A stretch of 64,000 nt of DNA from an uncultured Caryophanales bacterium (GCA_947169395.1 CAMVPJ010000003.1:3051-67050), one strand, 5' to 3'. Counted from the first letter of the stretch, positions 44,328 to 53,404 are shown. Notes: generated from the sequence alone by a model not told the origin. Made by a program: numbers and translations.

Positions 44328-45605
44328 ATGGAATTTATTAAGAATAGATTAATTAAACAAGTAGTAGTGTTGTTTATTATTATTGGATTTTTATTCTTGT
44401 TTGCGTCGCAAGTGCATGCAAAAAGTCTAAAAGAGTTACGTGCAGAACTTAATGCGCTTGAAGCTAAATATAGTAAGAATGAAACTGATAAGAAGCAAAC
44501 TGAAAGTGATATAGCTGCTACCAAAGATAAAATAAGTGAGATTACTGCAGAGAAGAATCAAGTAAGTAAAGAAATTGAAGGTCTAAATGAAGAGATAGAA
44601 AAACTAGGGGAAGAGATAGGTAAGATGCGTGAAGAGTTAAAGAGTATTATGCATTATTATCAGTTATCTAGTTCTAATTCTTTATATCTTGAGTATGTAT
44701 TTAATGCAGAAAATTTTACTGATTTTATATATCGACTAGCAGTATCAGAACAACTTTCCGAGCACCGTGAGAAAACTATTAATGAGTATAATCGTTTGAT
44801 GGAAGAAAATAGAAAGAAAATTAATGAGTTAGCAGCAAAACAAACATCACTTGCTAAACTTGAAGAAGAGTTATCTGTTGAGTTGAGTAAATTAGGTGAT
44901 GATCTTGCAGAGATTACTGATGCAAGTGTGGATATTAAAGAAGAAATTAAAGAGGTTAAAGCAAGTATTAATACTTATACAACTAAGTATAAGTGTTCTG
45001 AGACTGAAGATGTTGCGGTGTGCGTTAATAACTATAATCAAGCACAGATTAGAGCTAGACAAGCTTCAACTCCATCAGGTGGTTCAGCATCATATTCAGG
45101 TGGTGGTTCTACTGGACCTTCGGCAAATGGTTTTTACCGTCCAGTATCATCAGGTAGAGTTAATGCTAACTTTGGTTATACTGAATATTATGGATCATTC
45201 CATGATGGTATGGACTTAGGTGTTCCACATGGTACTGCTGTATATGCAGTTGCAACCGGTACTGTTATGAAGATATCTTATAAGAGTTCTTGTGGTGGTA
45301 ATATGGTATATATTGGACATTATACTGGTAGTGGTACTTATACATCAGGTTATTTCCATCTAGCATCAGTAAACGTTAGTGTAGGGCAAGTTGTTACACC
45401 AGATACTGTGATTGGGTATTCTGGTGGTGTGCCTGGTATTGAGACTTGGGATAGATGTTCAACAGGAGCTCACCTTCACTTACAATTTGGAACAGGTATA
45501 TTTATGAGCGATTACTTCTATTATTCTAATTATGCTGCTCGTAAATTTGATGCAAGACAATTAATTAATTTCCCTCCAATGGGTTCTTACTTCTCTGGAA
45601 GATAA
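44328..45605 (+). CDS. secreted murein hydrolase or activator with coiled coil and M23 domain
   Basis: 425 residues: signal peptide or anchor (about 10-28, ending VHAKS), long coiled coil with breaks (about 30-230, like PcsB/EnvC), a Ser/Gly-rich linker, then an LytM/M23 domain from FYRPVSSGRVNANFGY. The catalytic pattern is complete: FHDGMDLGVPHGTAVYAVATG (H-x3-D) and a later TGAHLHLQFG (H-x-H). Such proteins cut peptidoglycan cross-links at the septum, directly or by activating amidases. The residues suggest a directly active endopeptidase. It is expressed with the YgjP-like gene. Confidence 0.87.
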   Translation: MEFIKNRLIKQVVVLFIIIGFLFLFASQVHAKSLKELRAELNALEAKYSKNETDKKQTESDIAATKDKISEITAEKNQVSKEIEGLNEEIEKLGEEIGKMREELKSIMHYYQLSSSNSLYLEYVFNAENFTDFIYRLAVSEQLSEHREKTINEYNRLMEENRKKINELAAKQTSLAKLEEELSVELSKLGDDLAEITDASVDIKEEIKEVKASINTYTTKYKCSETEDVAVCVNNYNQAQIRARQASTPSGGSASYSGGGSTGPSANGFYRPVSSGRVNANFGYTEYYGSFHDGMDLGVPHGTAVYAVATGTVMKISYKSSCGGNMVYIGHYTGSGTYTSGYFHLASVNVSVGQVVTPDTVIGYSGGVPGIETWDRCSTGAHLHLQFGTGIFMSDYFYYSNYAARKFDARQLINFPPMGSYFSGR

Positions 45606-45623
45606 AACGACAAATTAAATTAG

Positions 45624-45659
45624 TCACTGATATTATAATGATATCGGTGATTTTTTTTT
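45624..45659 (+). terminator. terminator after the M23 gene, reaching into the next start
   Basis: TCACTGATAT pairs with ATATCGGTGA, 10 bp with one G-T pair, followed by T9. The 3' arm contains GGTGA, the only SD candidate for the gene whose ATG is at 45660, right after the T run. Confidence 0.75.
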
Positions 45660-45830
45660 ATGAAAGTTAAAGTTATTGATGAATCCCATGAACTAGATTT
45701 AGAGTCTAGTGTAAATAAATTTTTATCTGAATTAGATGGAGATGTTATAGATATTAAGTATCAGGTAAGTGTAGCTTTATATCGTGATGAACAAATATTT
45801 TGTTTTTCTGCTATGATTATCTATACTTAA
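45660..45830 (+). CDS. Cse60-like small protein
   Basis: 56 residues: VKVIDESHELDLESSVNKFL, then VIDIKYQVSVALYRDEQIFC and FSAMIIYT. This is the pattern of the Cse60 family, first seen as a sporulation protein in Bacillus but widespread beyond spore formers. The ATG immediately follows the T run of the upstream terminator and the SD is in its stem, so the gene is probably only translated when the hairpin is open. No promoter between is evident. Function unknown. Confidence 0.7.
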   Translation: MKVKVIDESHELDLESSVNKFLSELDGDVIDIKYQVSVALYRDEQIFCFSAMIIYT

Positions 45831-45875
45831 GTATAAATTAGTATTAATTAATCATTATATAGATAGGAGGATTAT

Positions 45876-48161
45876 ATGTTTAATAATTATACAGAAGAAG
45901 CAAGAAAGATACTTATTAGTGCGAAGGTGGAGATGAATAATTTAAATCATCCTTATGTAGGAAGTGAACACTTATTACTTGCTATACTAAAAGATGATAA
46001 TGAGATTAAAGATAAATTAAAAGAGTATGAACTTGATTATGATAAGTTTAAAAGTCAAATCATTAAAATAGTAGGTATTGGTAAAAAGAGGTGTGAATAC
46101 TTCTTATATACACCACTTTTAAAAAGAATAATGGAAACAGCTATGATAGATAGTAGAGAGAATAATAACGGTGTAGTTACTGTAAATCACTTGTTCTCTG
46201 CTATGCTTGAAGAAGGAGAAGGTATCGCAATTAGAATAATGCTATCTATGTCAATTGACCTAGATTTATTATATGAAGAGTTTGTATCTAGAATAGTTAA
46301 GAATAAAAAGGGTGAAAAGTTACTTATTGATGATATTGGAATTGATTTAACTAAGAAAGCATTAGATGATGGAATAGATCCAGTAATAGGAAGAGATAAT
46401 GAGATTAAAAGAATATTAGAAATACTATCTAGAAGAAAGAAGAATAATCCAATATTAATAGGAGATGCAGGAGTAGGTAAGACTGCTATTGTAGAAGAGT
46501 TAAGTCGTTTAATAGCAATAGGAGAAGTTCCAAGAAGTCTTAAAAATAAAAGAATAATTAGTGTCGATATGGCTTCAGCAGTTGCAGGTACTAAGTATCG
46601 TGGAGAGTTTGAAGAACGTATTAATAAGATGCTTAAGGAACTAGAGAATAACGATGATATAATTCTTTTTATCGATGAGATACACACGATAGTAGGTGCA
46701 GGAGGTGCGGAAGGTGCGATAGATGCATCAAACATATTTAAACCGGCTTTAGCTCGTAATCATATGCGACTTATTGGTGCGACTACTACTGCAGAATATA
46801 AGAAGTTTATTGAAAATGATCGAGCTTTAGATAGAAGATTTCAGAAAGTATATATAGAAGAACCTAGTAGTGAAGGATTAAAAGATATACTAATGAAGAT
46901 TAAAGGTACTTATGAAGAGTTTCATCATGTAGTTATAGAGGATGAATTAATAGATTTAATAATTAATCTATCTAATAAATATATAACTGATAGAAAACAA
47001 CCTGATAAGGCGATAGATATATTAGATGAAGTATGTGCTCATGTAAGTTTAAAAGAAAATAAAAAAATGAAAGAATATAATGAATTAAATAAGAAGGTTA
47101 AACAAATTATTACTAATAAGAAAAAAGCAATATTAAATAATGATTATAAACTAGCTACTAATTATAAGATGGAAGAAAATAAATTAATGGATAAAATTAA
47201 TAGAATTGAATTAAATTTATGTAGTAAGAATAATAATCATCATATAACTAAAAAGGATATTATAAATGTAGTAAGTATGAAATCTAATGTACCAATATAT
47301 ACAATGAATAATAAAGATATTAAAGATAGTAATACATTTAGTAATAAATTAAATAAAAAAGTAATAGGACAGGGTAAGATAGTAGAAGAACTAAATAAGA
47401 TATATAAACAAATAAGGCTTGGATTTAAAGATGATAGGTGTTACTCAATAATGTTTGCAGGACCATCTGGTGTAGGTAAGACTATGCTTGCTAAAATATT
47501 TGGTAAATATATTACTAAAAATATAATAAAGATAGATATGAGTGAATATAGTGAGGCTCATTCTATAAGTAAACTAATTGGATCTCCTGCTGGATATGTT
47601 GGTTACAATGATTCTAAGAATATTTTAGATAAAATAAAAGATCATCCATTTTCTGTATTAATACTAGATGAATTTGATAAAGCAGATACAAGTGTGATTA
47701 ACCTATTTTATCAAGCCTTAGATGATGGAGTTATTACAGATGCTAAAGGGGATACTATTAATTTTAAAAATACAGTTATTATTATGACTACAAATACTGG
47801 ATTTGAGAAAAGTGATATTGGGTTTAATACTACTAAGAATGATACAAAAATAAAAGAATTATTTGGTGTACCTTTAGTAAATAGAATGGATAAAGTAGTT
47901 ATGTTTAATTATTTAGATTTAGATAGTATTAAAAAAATAGTTAAAGATAAGATTAGTAAGGTAAAAAAGAAATATAAAGATATTAAGATAAGTATTAGTA
48001 ATACTGTAATAGATGAGATAATAGATAAGAGTAATTATAATGAATTTGGAGCTAGAAAAATAGATAAGATAATAAAAACAGATATTGAGGATACAATAAT
48101 TAGTAGTATTATAGATAATAAGAAAAGTGTTAGTATTACAACTATTAAAGTACACAGTTAA
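45876..48161 (+). CDS. clpC: ATP-dependent Clp protease ATP-binding subunit ClpC
   Basis: AAA+ unfoldase with two ATPase modules; it unfolds proteins for ClpP. 761 residues: N-domain (EARKILISAKVEMNNLNHPYVGSEHLLLA), first Walker A GDAGVGKTAIVEE (about 195-207), Walker B IILFIDEIHTIVGAGGAEG, a short middle domain with the UVR-like stretch AILNNDYKLATNYKMEENKLMD, second Walker A GPSGVGKTMLAK (about 528) and VLILDEFDKAD. The regulators ctsR, mcsA and mcsB that usually precede clpC are absent. The start follows TAGGAGG. Confidence 0.92.
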   Translation: MFNNYTEEARKILISAKVEMNNLNHPYVGSEHLLLAILKDDNEIKDKLKEYELDYDKFKSQIIKIVGIGKKRCEYFLYTPLLKRIMETAMIDSRENNNGVVTVNHLFSAMLEEGEGIAIRIMLSMSIDLDLLYEEFVSRIVKNKKGEKLLIDDIGIDLTKKALDDGIDPVIGRDNEIKRILEILSRRKKNNPILIGDAGVGKTAIVEELSRLIAIGEVPRSLKNKRIISVDMASAVAGTKYRGEFEERINKMLKELENNDDIILFIDEIHTIVGAGGAEGAIDASNIFKPALARNHMRLIGATTTAEYKKFIENDRALDRRFQKVYIEEPSSEGLKDILMKIKGTYEEFHHVVIEDELIDLIINLSNKYITDRKQPDKAIDILDEVCAHVSLKENKKMKEYNELNKKVKQIITNKKKAILNNDYKLATNYKMEENKLMDKINRIELNLCSKNNNHHITKKDIINVVSMKSNVPIYTMNNKDIKDSNTFSNKLNKKVIGQGKIVEELNKIYKQIRLGFKDDRCYSIMFAGPSGVGKTMLAKIFGKYITKNIIKIDMSEYSEAHSISKLIGSPAGYVGYNDSKNILDKIKDHPFSVLILDEFDKADTSVINLFYQALDDGVITDAKGDTINFKNTVIIMTTNTGFEKSDIGFNTTKNDTKIKELFGVPLVNRMDKVVMFNYLDLDSIKKIVKDKISKVKKKYKDIKISISNTVIDEIIDKSNYNEFGARKIDKIIKTDIEDTIISSIIDNKKSVSITTIKVHS

Positions 48162-48183
48162 AATGCCTATATGGCATTTTTAT
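48160..48183 (+). terminator. terminator after clpC
   Basis: AAAATGCC pairs with GGCATTTT around a short loop, then T. Confidence 0.7.
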
Positions 48184-48199
48184 AGTTATAATTATCAAT

Positions 48200-48227
48200 T
48201 TGACTTTCAAAATTAATGTTGTATAAT
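48200..48227 (+). promoter_or_regulatory. promoter of the J-domain-like gene
   Basis: TTGACT at 48200-48205 and TATAAT at 48222-48227, 16 bases apart. Confidence 0.6.
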
Positions 48228-48247
48228 ATAGAGCTTGAGGGGGAATT

Positions 48248-48883
48248 ATGACAAAAATAGAAGCAATTAAAATATTTAACTTACAACCTGGATTTACTAT
48301 AGAAGAATTAAAGAAGAATTATAATCAATTAATTATGAAATGGATGCCAAATGGTTATAATAGAATAAATAGTTTTGATAATGTTCAAAGGATTAATGAA
48401 GCATATATTTTGCTTGAAGAAGATTTTGTTGTTAGCGATATATTATATACTGATTTAGATAAATCAAAGAAAGATAGTTTAGATGACTTAATGAAATATT
48501 TAGGGCTTGATTTATGTGTTGATTACGATCTATCTAATATGGATGATTTAACTAAAAGTGTATTTTATATGTTATTAAATTACTATTATCAAGCTCGCCT
48601 TGATATTGAAAAGTGTGAAAGTATTAATGAACTATATAATATATATCTTTCATATAGTGACAAAATGATAGCTGGTATCGAAGAATATATTATTAATTAT
48701 TGTAATATACATAAAATTAAGTATACAAAGGTTAATAGCTATGAATATAGTGTTAATGATAAAAGCATTAATATTGAATATGGTATTACAAGTGTTTATT
48801 TAGAACTTTCTAGAAGTAAGAAACTTATAAACAGAGTTGTTAACAAAGTAAAAAAATATATAAAGGAGTTTAGTTATGAATAA
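48248..48883 (+). CDS. J-domain-like protein without HPD motif
   Basis: The first 55 residues look like a DnaJ domain: EAIKIFNLQPGFTIEELKKNYNQLIMKWMPNG, then VQRINEAYILL. Where active J domains have HPD this reads MPN, so it should not stimulate DnaK. The remaining 155 residues are helical and unknown. The gene starts after GAGGGGG and overlaps the next by 8 bases. The fold assignment rests on pattern only. A scaffold or regulator role is possible. Confidence 0.55.
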   Translation: MTKIEAIKIFNLQPGFTIEELKKNYNQLIMKWMPNGYNRINSFDNVQRINEAYILLEEDFVVSDILYTDLDKSKKDSLDDLMKYLGLDLCVDYDLSNMDDLTKSVFYMLLNYYYQARLDIEKCESINELYNIYLSYSDKMIAGIEEYIINYCNIHKIKYTKVNSYEYSVNDKSINIEYGITSVYLELSRSKKLINRVVNKVKKYIKEFSYE

Positions 48884-49286
48884 AAAGGAAGAATATATAA
48901 ATATATTATATGATTTAGTTGCATTTGATAGTGATAAAAAGATGAATGAATTTACAAGTGCAATTTATGCAATACTAATTAATATTTATAATGCTGCGTA
49001 TAATAAAATTAATAATTGTAATGATACTAATATTATGAAACAATTATTTATGCAGTATAGAAAAAAAATAATAATTGTTTTAAATGAATATGTAGAAATG
49101 TATTGTGAAGGTAAAAATATTGAATGTGAAAAATTAAAATATAATTCATATTTAATAAATGATAGAATAATTATTAGTGTTAATGAGGGATTTGCTCATA
49201 TATATAATAAATTAAATAATTTATATAAGAGAAAACAAATGGTAAAGAGATTAAAAAGAGATTTAAGAGATATATTTTTACCATAG
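48876..49286 (+). CDS. hypothetical protein, 136 aa
   Basis: A helical, charged protein with a basic end (YKRKQMVKRLKRDLRDIFLP). It resembles the C-terminal part of the preceding protein in pattern: both have a segment I-N-Y/MYC...IECEKL or IHKIKY and NDR/K..I.V..G.A/T..Y, suggesting an old duplication without the J-like part. No function can be given. The two genes form an operon. Confidence 0.55.
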   Translation: MNKKEEYINILYDLVAFDSDKKMNEFTSAIYAILINIYNAAYNKINNCNDTNIMKQLFMQYRKKIIIVLNEYVEMYCEGKNIECEKLKYNSYLINDRIIISVNEGFAHIYNKLNNLYKRKQMVKRLKRDLRDIFLP

Positions 49287-49314
49287 ATATTATTATAAAA
49301 AAAATATCTTTTTT
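49285..49314 (+). terminator. terminator after the two-gene unit
   Basis: AGATATT pairs with AATATCT around an 11-base loop, followed by T. Confidence 0.6.
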
Positions 49315-49393
49315 CTAAATTAATGTAAAAATTGAAAAAAGATATTTTATTTTTGAAATTTTTGTGATATTATTAATATAGTGAGGTATTGTT

Positions 49394-50344
49394 ATGGAAA
49401 CTAGTAGGGTAAATGTTAATGATGTTGAACAAAGATTAATAGAGTGTTTTCAAGTAAATCCAATATTTAACTATAACAACATACGTAAAGATAATACTGT
49501 AGAAGATAAAATAGTTAGTTTTGTAATAAAGTTTCGAGATATTTTTAATTATAATCTAGATAATTTTTATAATAAGTTAAAAACCTTAAAACTAGAACCA
49601 CTATCTGTTTATTCTAATAGTGGTGTAGTATCTTATGATGCAGTTGAAAATACTGGTAAAATTAGTCTCGCTGTCTTAAAAAATGATGAAGAGAATAAAT
49701 ACAATATCGATAATATTTTTTCACAAATAATGCTTATGATGATGACTTCTAAAGATAAATATTATGGTATTAATGAGAGACTACTTGATGCACCAAATAA
49801 AGCTTGTACATATATGATTGCATCTAACTTATCTGGCGCAGCTGAGAAAAGTGATTTAGAAGAGGAATTAACTATTTTAAATATGCTTGATACAATACTT
49901 GCAGCAACTAACAGTAAAATTGATTTTGTAACAGCTTATTTATCTAATAATGGTACATTACTTAAAGAAGAATTAAATAAAGTAGGAATTACTGATGATA
50001 TATTAAATGAAATAAATTATTTACAAGAAGCAAAACAAAATGGTGTGCATATTCCAGATAGATTTGCAAGTATTGAAAATAAGATTAATCGTATTTTTGC
50101 TTATTTAGTATCTAGGGGTGAAATAAGTGAAGAGTATATAAATAAATTTAATACCTTTTTATATAATGATAAAGTTTTTGATTATTCTAAATTTGGTGTT
50201 ACAAAGGTGAGTGAAGGAATGAATAAAGCTCTTAAATATATTGCTAATAAGGGTAAAGATGCTCATACAAACAAGGATTCTGTAAAACCTGCTGTTGTAG
50301 ACATTGGCCAATATACAAAAAATGTTATGCAAAAAGCTGCATAA
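49394..50344 (+). CDS. hypothetical protein, 316 aa
   Basis: Soluble, mostly helical. It contains QIMLMMMTSKDKYYGINERLLDA (about residues 113-135), which lies where a protease-like helix might be, but there is no HExxH. The last codons form the 5' arm of the terminator. It is a single-gene unit. I do not recognise a family. Confidence 0.6.
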   Translation: METSRVNVNDVEQRLIECFQVNPIFNYNNIRKDNTVEDKIVSFVIKFRDIFNYNLDNFYNKLKTLKLEPLSVYSNSGVVSYDAVENTGKISLAVLKNDEENKYNIDNIFSQIMLMMMTSKDKYYGINERLLDAPNKACTYMIASNLSGAAEKSDLEEELTILNMLDTILAATNSKIDFVTAYLSNNGTLLKEELNKVGITDDILNEINYLQEAKQNGVHIPDRFASIENKINRIFAYLVSRGEISEEYINKFNTFLYNDKVFDYSKFGVTKVSEGMNKALKYIANKGKDAHTNKDSVKPAVVDIGQYTKNVMQKAA

Positions 50345-50353
50345 CATTTTTAT
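50319..50353. terminator. bidirectional terminator overlapping the gene end, facing tRNA-Glu
   Basis: AATGTTATGC pairs perfectly with GCATAACATT around an 8-base loop, A-rich before and T-rich after. It also serves the tRNA on the other strand. Confidence 0.8.
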
Positions 50354-50361
50354 TATTATTT

Positions 50362-50438
50362 TGGTGACCTGTAAGGGATTTGAACCCTTGTATGTAGCCT
50401 TGAGAGGGCTATGTGTTAGACCACTTCACCAACAGGCC
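50362..50438 (-). tRNA. tRNA-Glu (anticodon CTC)
   Basis: Read on the minus strand, 77 bases including an encoded CCA end. Acceptor arm GGCCTGT pairs with ACAGGTC (one G-T pair), anticodon arm TAGCC/GGCTA with loop CTCTCAA (anticodon CTC for GAG), T arm AAGGG/CCCTT with loop TTCAAAT. The overall sequence resembles Bacillus tRNA-Glu. Its promoter on the minus strand is TTGTGA (50480-50485) with TAAAAT (50457-50462), 17 bases apart. It is a lone tRNA on this strand. Confidence 0.93.
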
Positions 50439-50456
50439 AAATTTGGGAACAAATTA

Positions 50457-50485
50457 ATTTTATCACAAATTATTTTATTTCACAA
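50457..50485 (-). promoter_or_regulatory. promoter of tRNA-Glu
   Basis: On the minus strand TTGTGA and TAAAAT are 17 bases apart, with the tRNA beginning about 18 bases after the -10. Confidence 0.55.
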
Positions 50486-50554
50486 TAGATTTTTTTAATT
50501 TACTTATCAAATTTTATATGTTATACTAATTTTGTAATAATAAAAGGAGAGTCT

Positions 50555-51196
50555 ATGAAAGAATTTTATAATAAATACTTAAATGAAAAGATTAAGTTTG
50601 ATAAGCTAACTATAATAGCTATTACTAGTTTAATTATAGTTATATCGGGTGTATTTGGTTTTGTATATGAGTTTATATTTTATTACTTTAATGGAGGTAT
50701 GAAAGAGTTTTATTATAGAGGAGGAAACTTTCTTCCTTGGATTAATATATATGCGATTGGCTCTATTTTAATCATATTACTTACGTTTAAAGATCGATTA
50801 AAACCAATAAAAGTATTTTTAAAAAGTACTATTATATGTGGTGTATTAGAGTTTGTTTCAGGGTATATATTATATAATTACTTTGGTCATTTTAGGTGTT
50901 GGGACTATAATACAGAAATACTTAATTTTGGTAATATTGGTGGTTTTATATGCCTTAGAAGTGTACTATTCTTTGGTGTATCTAGTTTATTACTAATTTA
51001 CGGAATATTACCAATGGTTATTTATTTGTCTAAAAAAATTAATAAGAAAGTGTTTATTACCATATCTATTAGTCTATTAGCGGTATTTATGTTAGATGAG
51101 ATATATAATTTAGTGATTGCAAGAGTAATAAATACTCCACGTGCATCTGATGTATATAAAGAAATAGGATTTAAATATGTAGAATTTAAGGAGTAA
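50555..51196 (+). CDS. putative ABC-transporter type IV (CmpB-like) membrane protein
   Basis: 213 residues, five or six hydrophobic segments. The pattern FGFVYEFIFYYFNGGMKEFYYRGGNFLPWINIYAIG, then EFVSGYILYNYFGHFRCWDYN and GGFICLRSVLFFGV fits the PF06541 family, annotated as putative ABC-transporter type IV though no ATPase partner is known. Segment CWDY is a hallmark. It starts after AAAGGAGAG and precedes a small membrane protein gene by two bases. Confidence 0.78.
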   Translation: MKEFYNKYLNEKIKFDKLTIIAITSLIIVISGVFGFVYEFIFYYFNGGMKEFYYRGGNFLPWINIYAIGSILIILLTFKDRLKPIKVFLKSTIICGVLEFVSGYILYNYFGHFRCWDYNTEILNFGNIGGFICLRSVLFFGVSSLLLIYGILPMVIYLSKKINKKVFITISISLLAVFMLDEIYNLVIARVINTPRASDVYKEIGFKYVEFKE

Positions 51197-51198
51197 AT

Positions 51199-51669
51199 AT
51201 GGAAGAAATTAAGGTATATATTAGTGATTATGATAGCTTGTTTAACATATTTGATAAAAATGATATATCTGATGAACTTGCAACATATATAGAAAACAGA
51301 TGTTCTAGGTTAAAAAATAAGGAAATGGTTATAAAATTTGTATCAAGCAAGACTATTAGTGATAGTGATAAAGATAAATTAGTAGATTCCTTACGTAGTC
51401 ATTTTGGCTTAGAAATTAAATATAATCTAATAGAAAGTAAGAGAAGAAACATTACTAATTTAGTACTTATGTTAGTGGGATTACTTATATTAATATTTAA
51501 GAATATCTTACCTTTACTTAATACATTGTTTGATATTTTAGACATATTTGCATGTTTCATAATTTGGGAGAGTGCATATAATTTATTATTTACTGATAAT
51601 GAATCAGATATAAATATTAGAAGAGCTAAGAATATTAGTAATGCAAAAATAGAGTTTATAATAGACTAG
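51199..51669 (+). CDS. hypothetical membrane protein, 156 aa
   Basis: The first 90 residues are soluble (EIKVYISDYDSLFNIFDKNDISDELATYIENRC), then two hydrophobic segments (about 90-107 and 112-135) and a charged tail. No motif is recognised. Co-transcribed with the CmpB-like gene. The terminator overlaps its stop. Confidence 0.6.
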   Translation: MEEIKVYISDYDSLFNIFDKNDISDELATYIENRCSRLKNKEMVIKFVSSKTISDSDKDKLVDSLRSHFGLEIKYNLIESKRRNITNLVLMLVGLLILIFKNILPLLNTLFDILDIFACFIIWESAYNLLFTDNESDINIRRAKNISNAKIEFIID

Positions 51670-51688
51670 AATAATGTCTATTTTTTTT
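51660..51688 (+). terminator. terminator after the membrane protein pair
   Basis: ATAGAC pairs with GTCTAT around a 9-base loop, then T8. Confidence 0.7.
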
Positions 51689-51753
51689 ATGTATTAAAAA
51701 CGATTTTTGATAAATAATAGAAAATGTAAGGAAAATAAAGGTTTTTTACCAAT

Positions 51754-51782
51754 TTGACATTATAATTAAATTTTGGTAGAAT
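51754..51782 (+). promoter_or_regulatory. promoter of the first NlpC/P60 gene
   Basis: TTGACA at 51754-51759 and TAGAAT at 51777-51782, 17 bases apart. A leader of about 50 bases precedes the start codon. Confidence 0.7.
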
Positions 51783-51839
51783 TGAAAGCGTGCCGCAAAT
51801 TTTGGACACAAATATAATTATGAAGTTAGGAGAATTATT

Positions 51840-52562
51840 GTGAAAAGTATATTAAAAAAACTTTTTCTAGTTTCTTTCTTGTTTATATTAGGTATTGTTG
51901 GTAGTACTTATGTTAATGCAGATGATATAGAAACTGAAGAAGAATTACAAGTATACCAAATAAGATCTAAAGACGAAGGAATTATAACAGATAAAAAAGT
52001 ATTTAGTTTCTATGAAGAAAACAACGAAAAGTTAAATGAACTAATTGAGCAAAGAAGACAAGAGGAAAATGCAAGATTAGAAGCAGAAAGATTAGAACAA
52101 GAAAAGTTAGAACAAGAAAGATTAGAAACTGAGAAACTAGAACAAGAAAGACAATTAGAAATTGCAAGAAATAATGAATTACAAACGCAAAATGTAGTAA
52201 GTGTAGATGCTAACTCTGATGTTGCATCATATGCTTTACAGTTTGTAGGTAATCCTTATGTATATGGTGGTACAAGTTTAACAAATGGTACTGACTGTTC
52301 AGGATTTGTTATGAGTGTATATGCTGCATTCGGTATATCACTTCCAAGAACTACAGGAGGTCAGGCTGCATCTGGTTATGGTGTTTCAATTGATGAGGCT
52401 CAACCGGGTGATATAGTATCTTATGGATATAATGGTTATGTATCACACTCAGCATTATATATTGGTAATGGTATGATAGTGCATGCTTCAACTCCAGAAT
52501 TAGGTATTAGGGTAGATAGTATGTATATAATGCCAATTATTACAGTAAGAAGAATTGGATAA
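51840..52562 (+). CDS. secreted NlpC/P60 peptidoglycan hydrolase
   Basis: 240 residues from GTG 51840 (AGGAG upstream). Signal peptide about 1-28 (ending NADDI), a charged coiled coil (about 70-115, Glu/Arg/Leu-rich), then the NlpC/P60 domain: YALQFVGNPYVYGGTSLTNG, TDCSGFVMSVYAAFGISLPRT with the catalytic Cys, and SHSALYIGNGMIVHAST with catalytic His. It cuts stem peptides, mostly D-Glu-(meso-Dap/Lys) bonds. Closely similar to the gene at 53460 in the catalytic part. Confidence 0.88.
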   Translation: MKSILKKLFLVSFLFILGIVGSTYVNADDIETEEELQVYQIRSKDEGIITDKKVFSFYEENNEKLNELIEQRRQEENARLEAERLEQEKLEQERLETEKLEQERQLEIARNNELQTQNVVSVDANSDVASYALQFVGNPYVYGGTSLTNGTDCSGFVMSVYAAFGISLPRTTGGQAASGYGVSIDEAQPGDIVSYGYNGYVSHSALYIGNGMIVHASTPELGIRVDSMYIMPIITVRRIG

Positions 52563-52586
52563 CTCAGATTACTCTGAGTTATTTTG
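52561..52586 (+). terminator. terminator after the first NlpC/P60 gene
   Basis: AACTCAGA pairs with TCTGAGTT around TTAC, followed by ATTTT. Confidence 0.7.
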
Positions 52587-52602
52587 TTGGTGATTGACCA
52601 AT

Positions 52603-52631
52603 TTGACAAATGGTATATAGTGTGTTATCAT
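52603..52631 (+). promoter_or_regulatory. promoter of the hypothetical gene at 52661
   Basis: TTGACA at 52603-52608 and TATCAT at 52626-52631, 17 bases apart. Confidence 0.6.
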
Positions 52632-52660
52632 AACGCAAATTATTGTTTTGGAGGGATATT

Positions 52661-53353
52661 ATGGATAGTAAAAAAATATCTGATAAAGATTATCATTTAT
52701 TAGTGAAATATTTAACTTTAAATAAAAATGGACTAGAGTTTTTAATTGATATTGTAAGGACAATTGGTGATATAAGAGAGGATATTGGCTTGCTAACTGG
52801 AAATAATTTAGATTCTATAGGTAATGAATATAATGATTTATCAGCTGATGAATACTTGAATACTTTGATAATAGATAGATTAGTAGATATAGATCTTATT
52901 AAACCAATAGTAGGAGAAAAAGTTAAAAAATTGTATTATACATATTTAGATAATGAATATAGAAAAGAAAAAATTATCTTATCAGAGTATAGTAAAATGG
53001 ATGTGGAATATAGAAAAAGTTTACCTGACTGGCATAAAGTTTTGGATGATTATACATTAGTAAAAGAACTAAAAGATATAAAGGAATTGGAATCATTATA
53101 TAAAAAACAGAAGGATATATTATTCTTGCTTAAAATTTTCTCATTACCAAAAACATTTTTTAATCCAGATGATATTATTTTGATGTTTAATATATTAAAT
53201 GATTTTGATAGTGCACGTGAACAATTATTTGTGAATAATTATGACATGTATTTTCAGGATGAATTGAAAGAAATTCAAAATATAAGAAATCAATCTAAGA
53301 TACTTAGAATAAATATGACTAATAAGTTTAGAGATGATGTGAAAAATTTATAA
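52661..53353 (+). CDS. hypothetical protein, 230 aa
   Basis: ATG 52661 follows TTGGAGGG. The protein is soluble and largely helical with many Leu, Lys and Asp; no signal peptide or membrane segment. YLTLNKNGLEFLIDIVRTIGDIRED near the start may be a helical bundle. It is flanked by two NlpC/P60 genes that each have their own promoter, so a link to the wall enzymes is only positional. Confidence 0.6.
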   Translation: MDSKKISDKDYHLLVKYLTLNKNGLEFLIDIVRTIGDIREDIGLLTGNNLDSIGNEYNDLSADEYLNTLIIDRLVDIDLIKPIVGEKVKKLYYTYLDNEYRKEKIILSEYSKMDVEYRKSLPDWHKVLDDYTLVKELKDIKELESLYKKQKDILFLLKIFSLPKTFFNPDDIILMFNILNDFDSAREQLFVNNYDMYFQDELKEIQNIRNQSKILRINMTNKFRDDVKNL

Positions 53354-53357
53354 TAAG

Positions 53358-53394
53358 AACGGTGTATAGAACTATAATTGTTACATCGTTTTTT
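53358..53394 (+). terminator. terminator after the hypothetical gene
   Basis: AACGGTGTA pairs with TACATCGTT (one mismatch), followed by T. Confidence 0.55.
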
Positions 53395-53404
53395 CATGGT
53401 AGAT

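Noticed and set aside
49394..50344. Peptidase assignment for the 316-residue protein
   Set aside because: The Met-rich helix looked like a protease core at first, but no HExxH or other catalytic motif is present.
50304..50498. Open frame across the tRNA-Glu locus
   Set aside because: It runs over the terminator and the tRNA on the opposite strand and has no SD; the tRNA explains the sequence.
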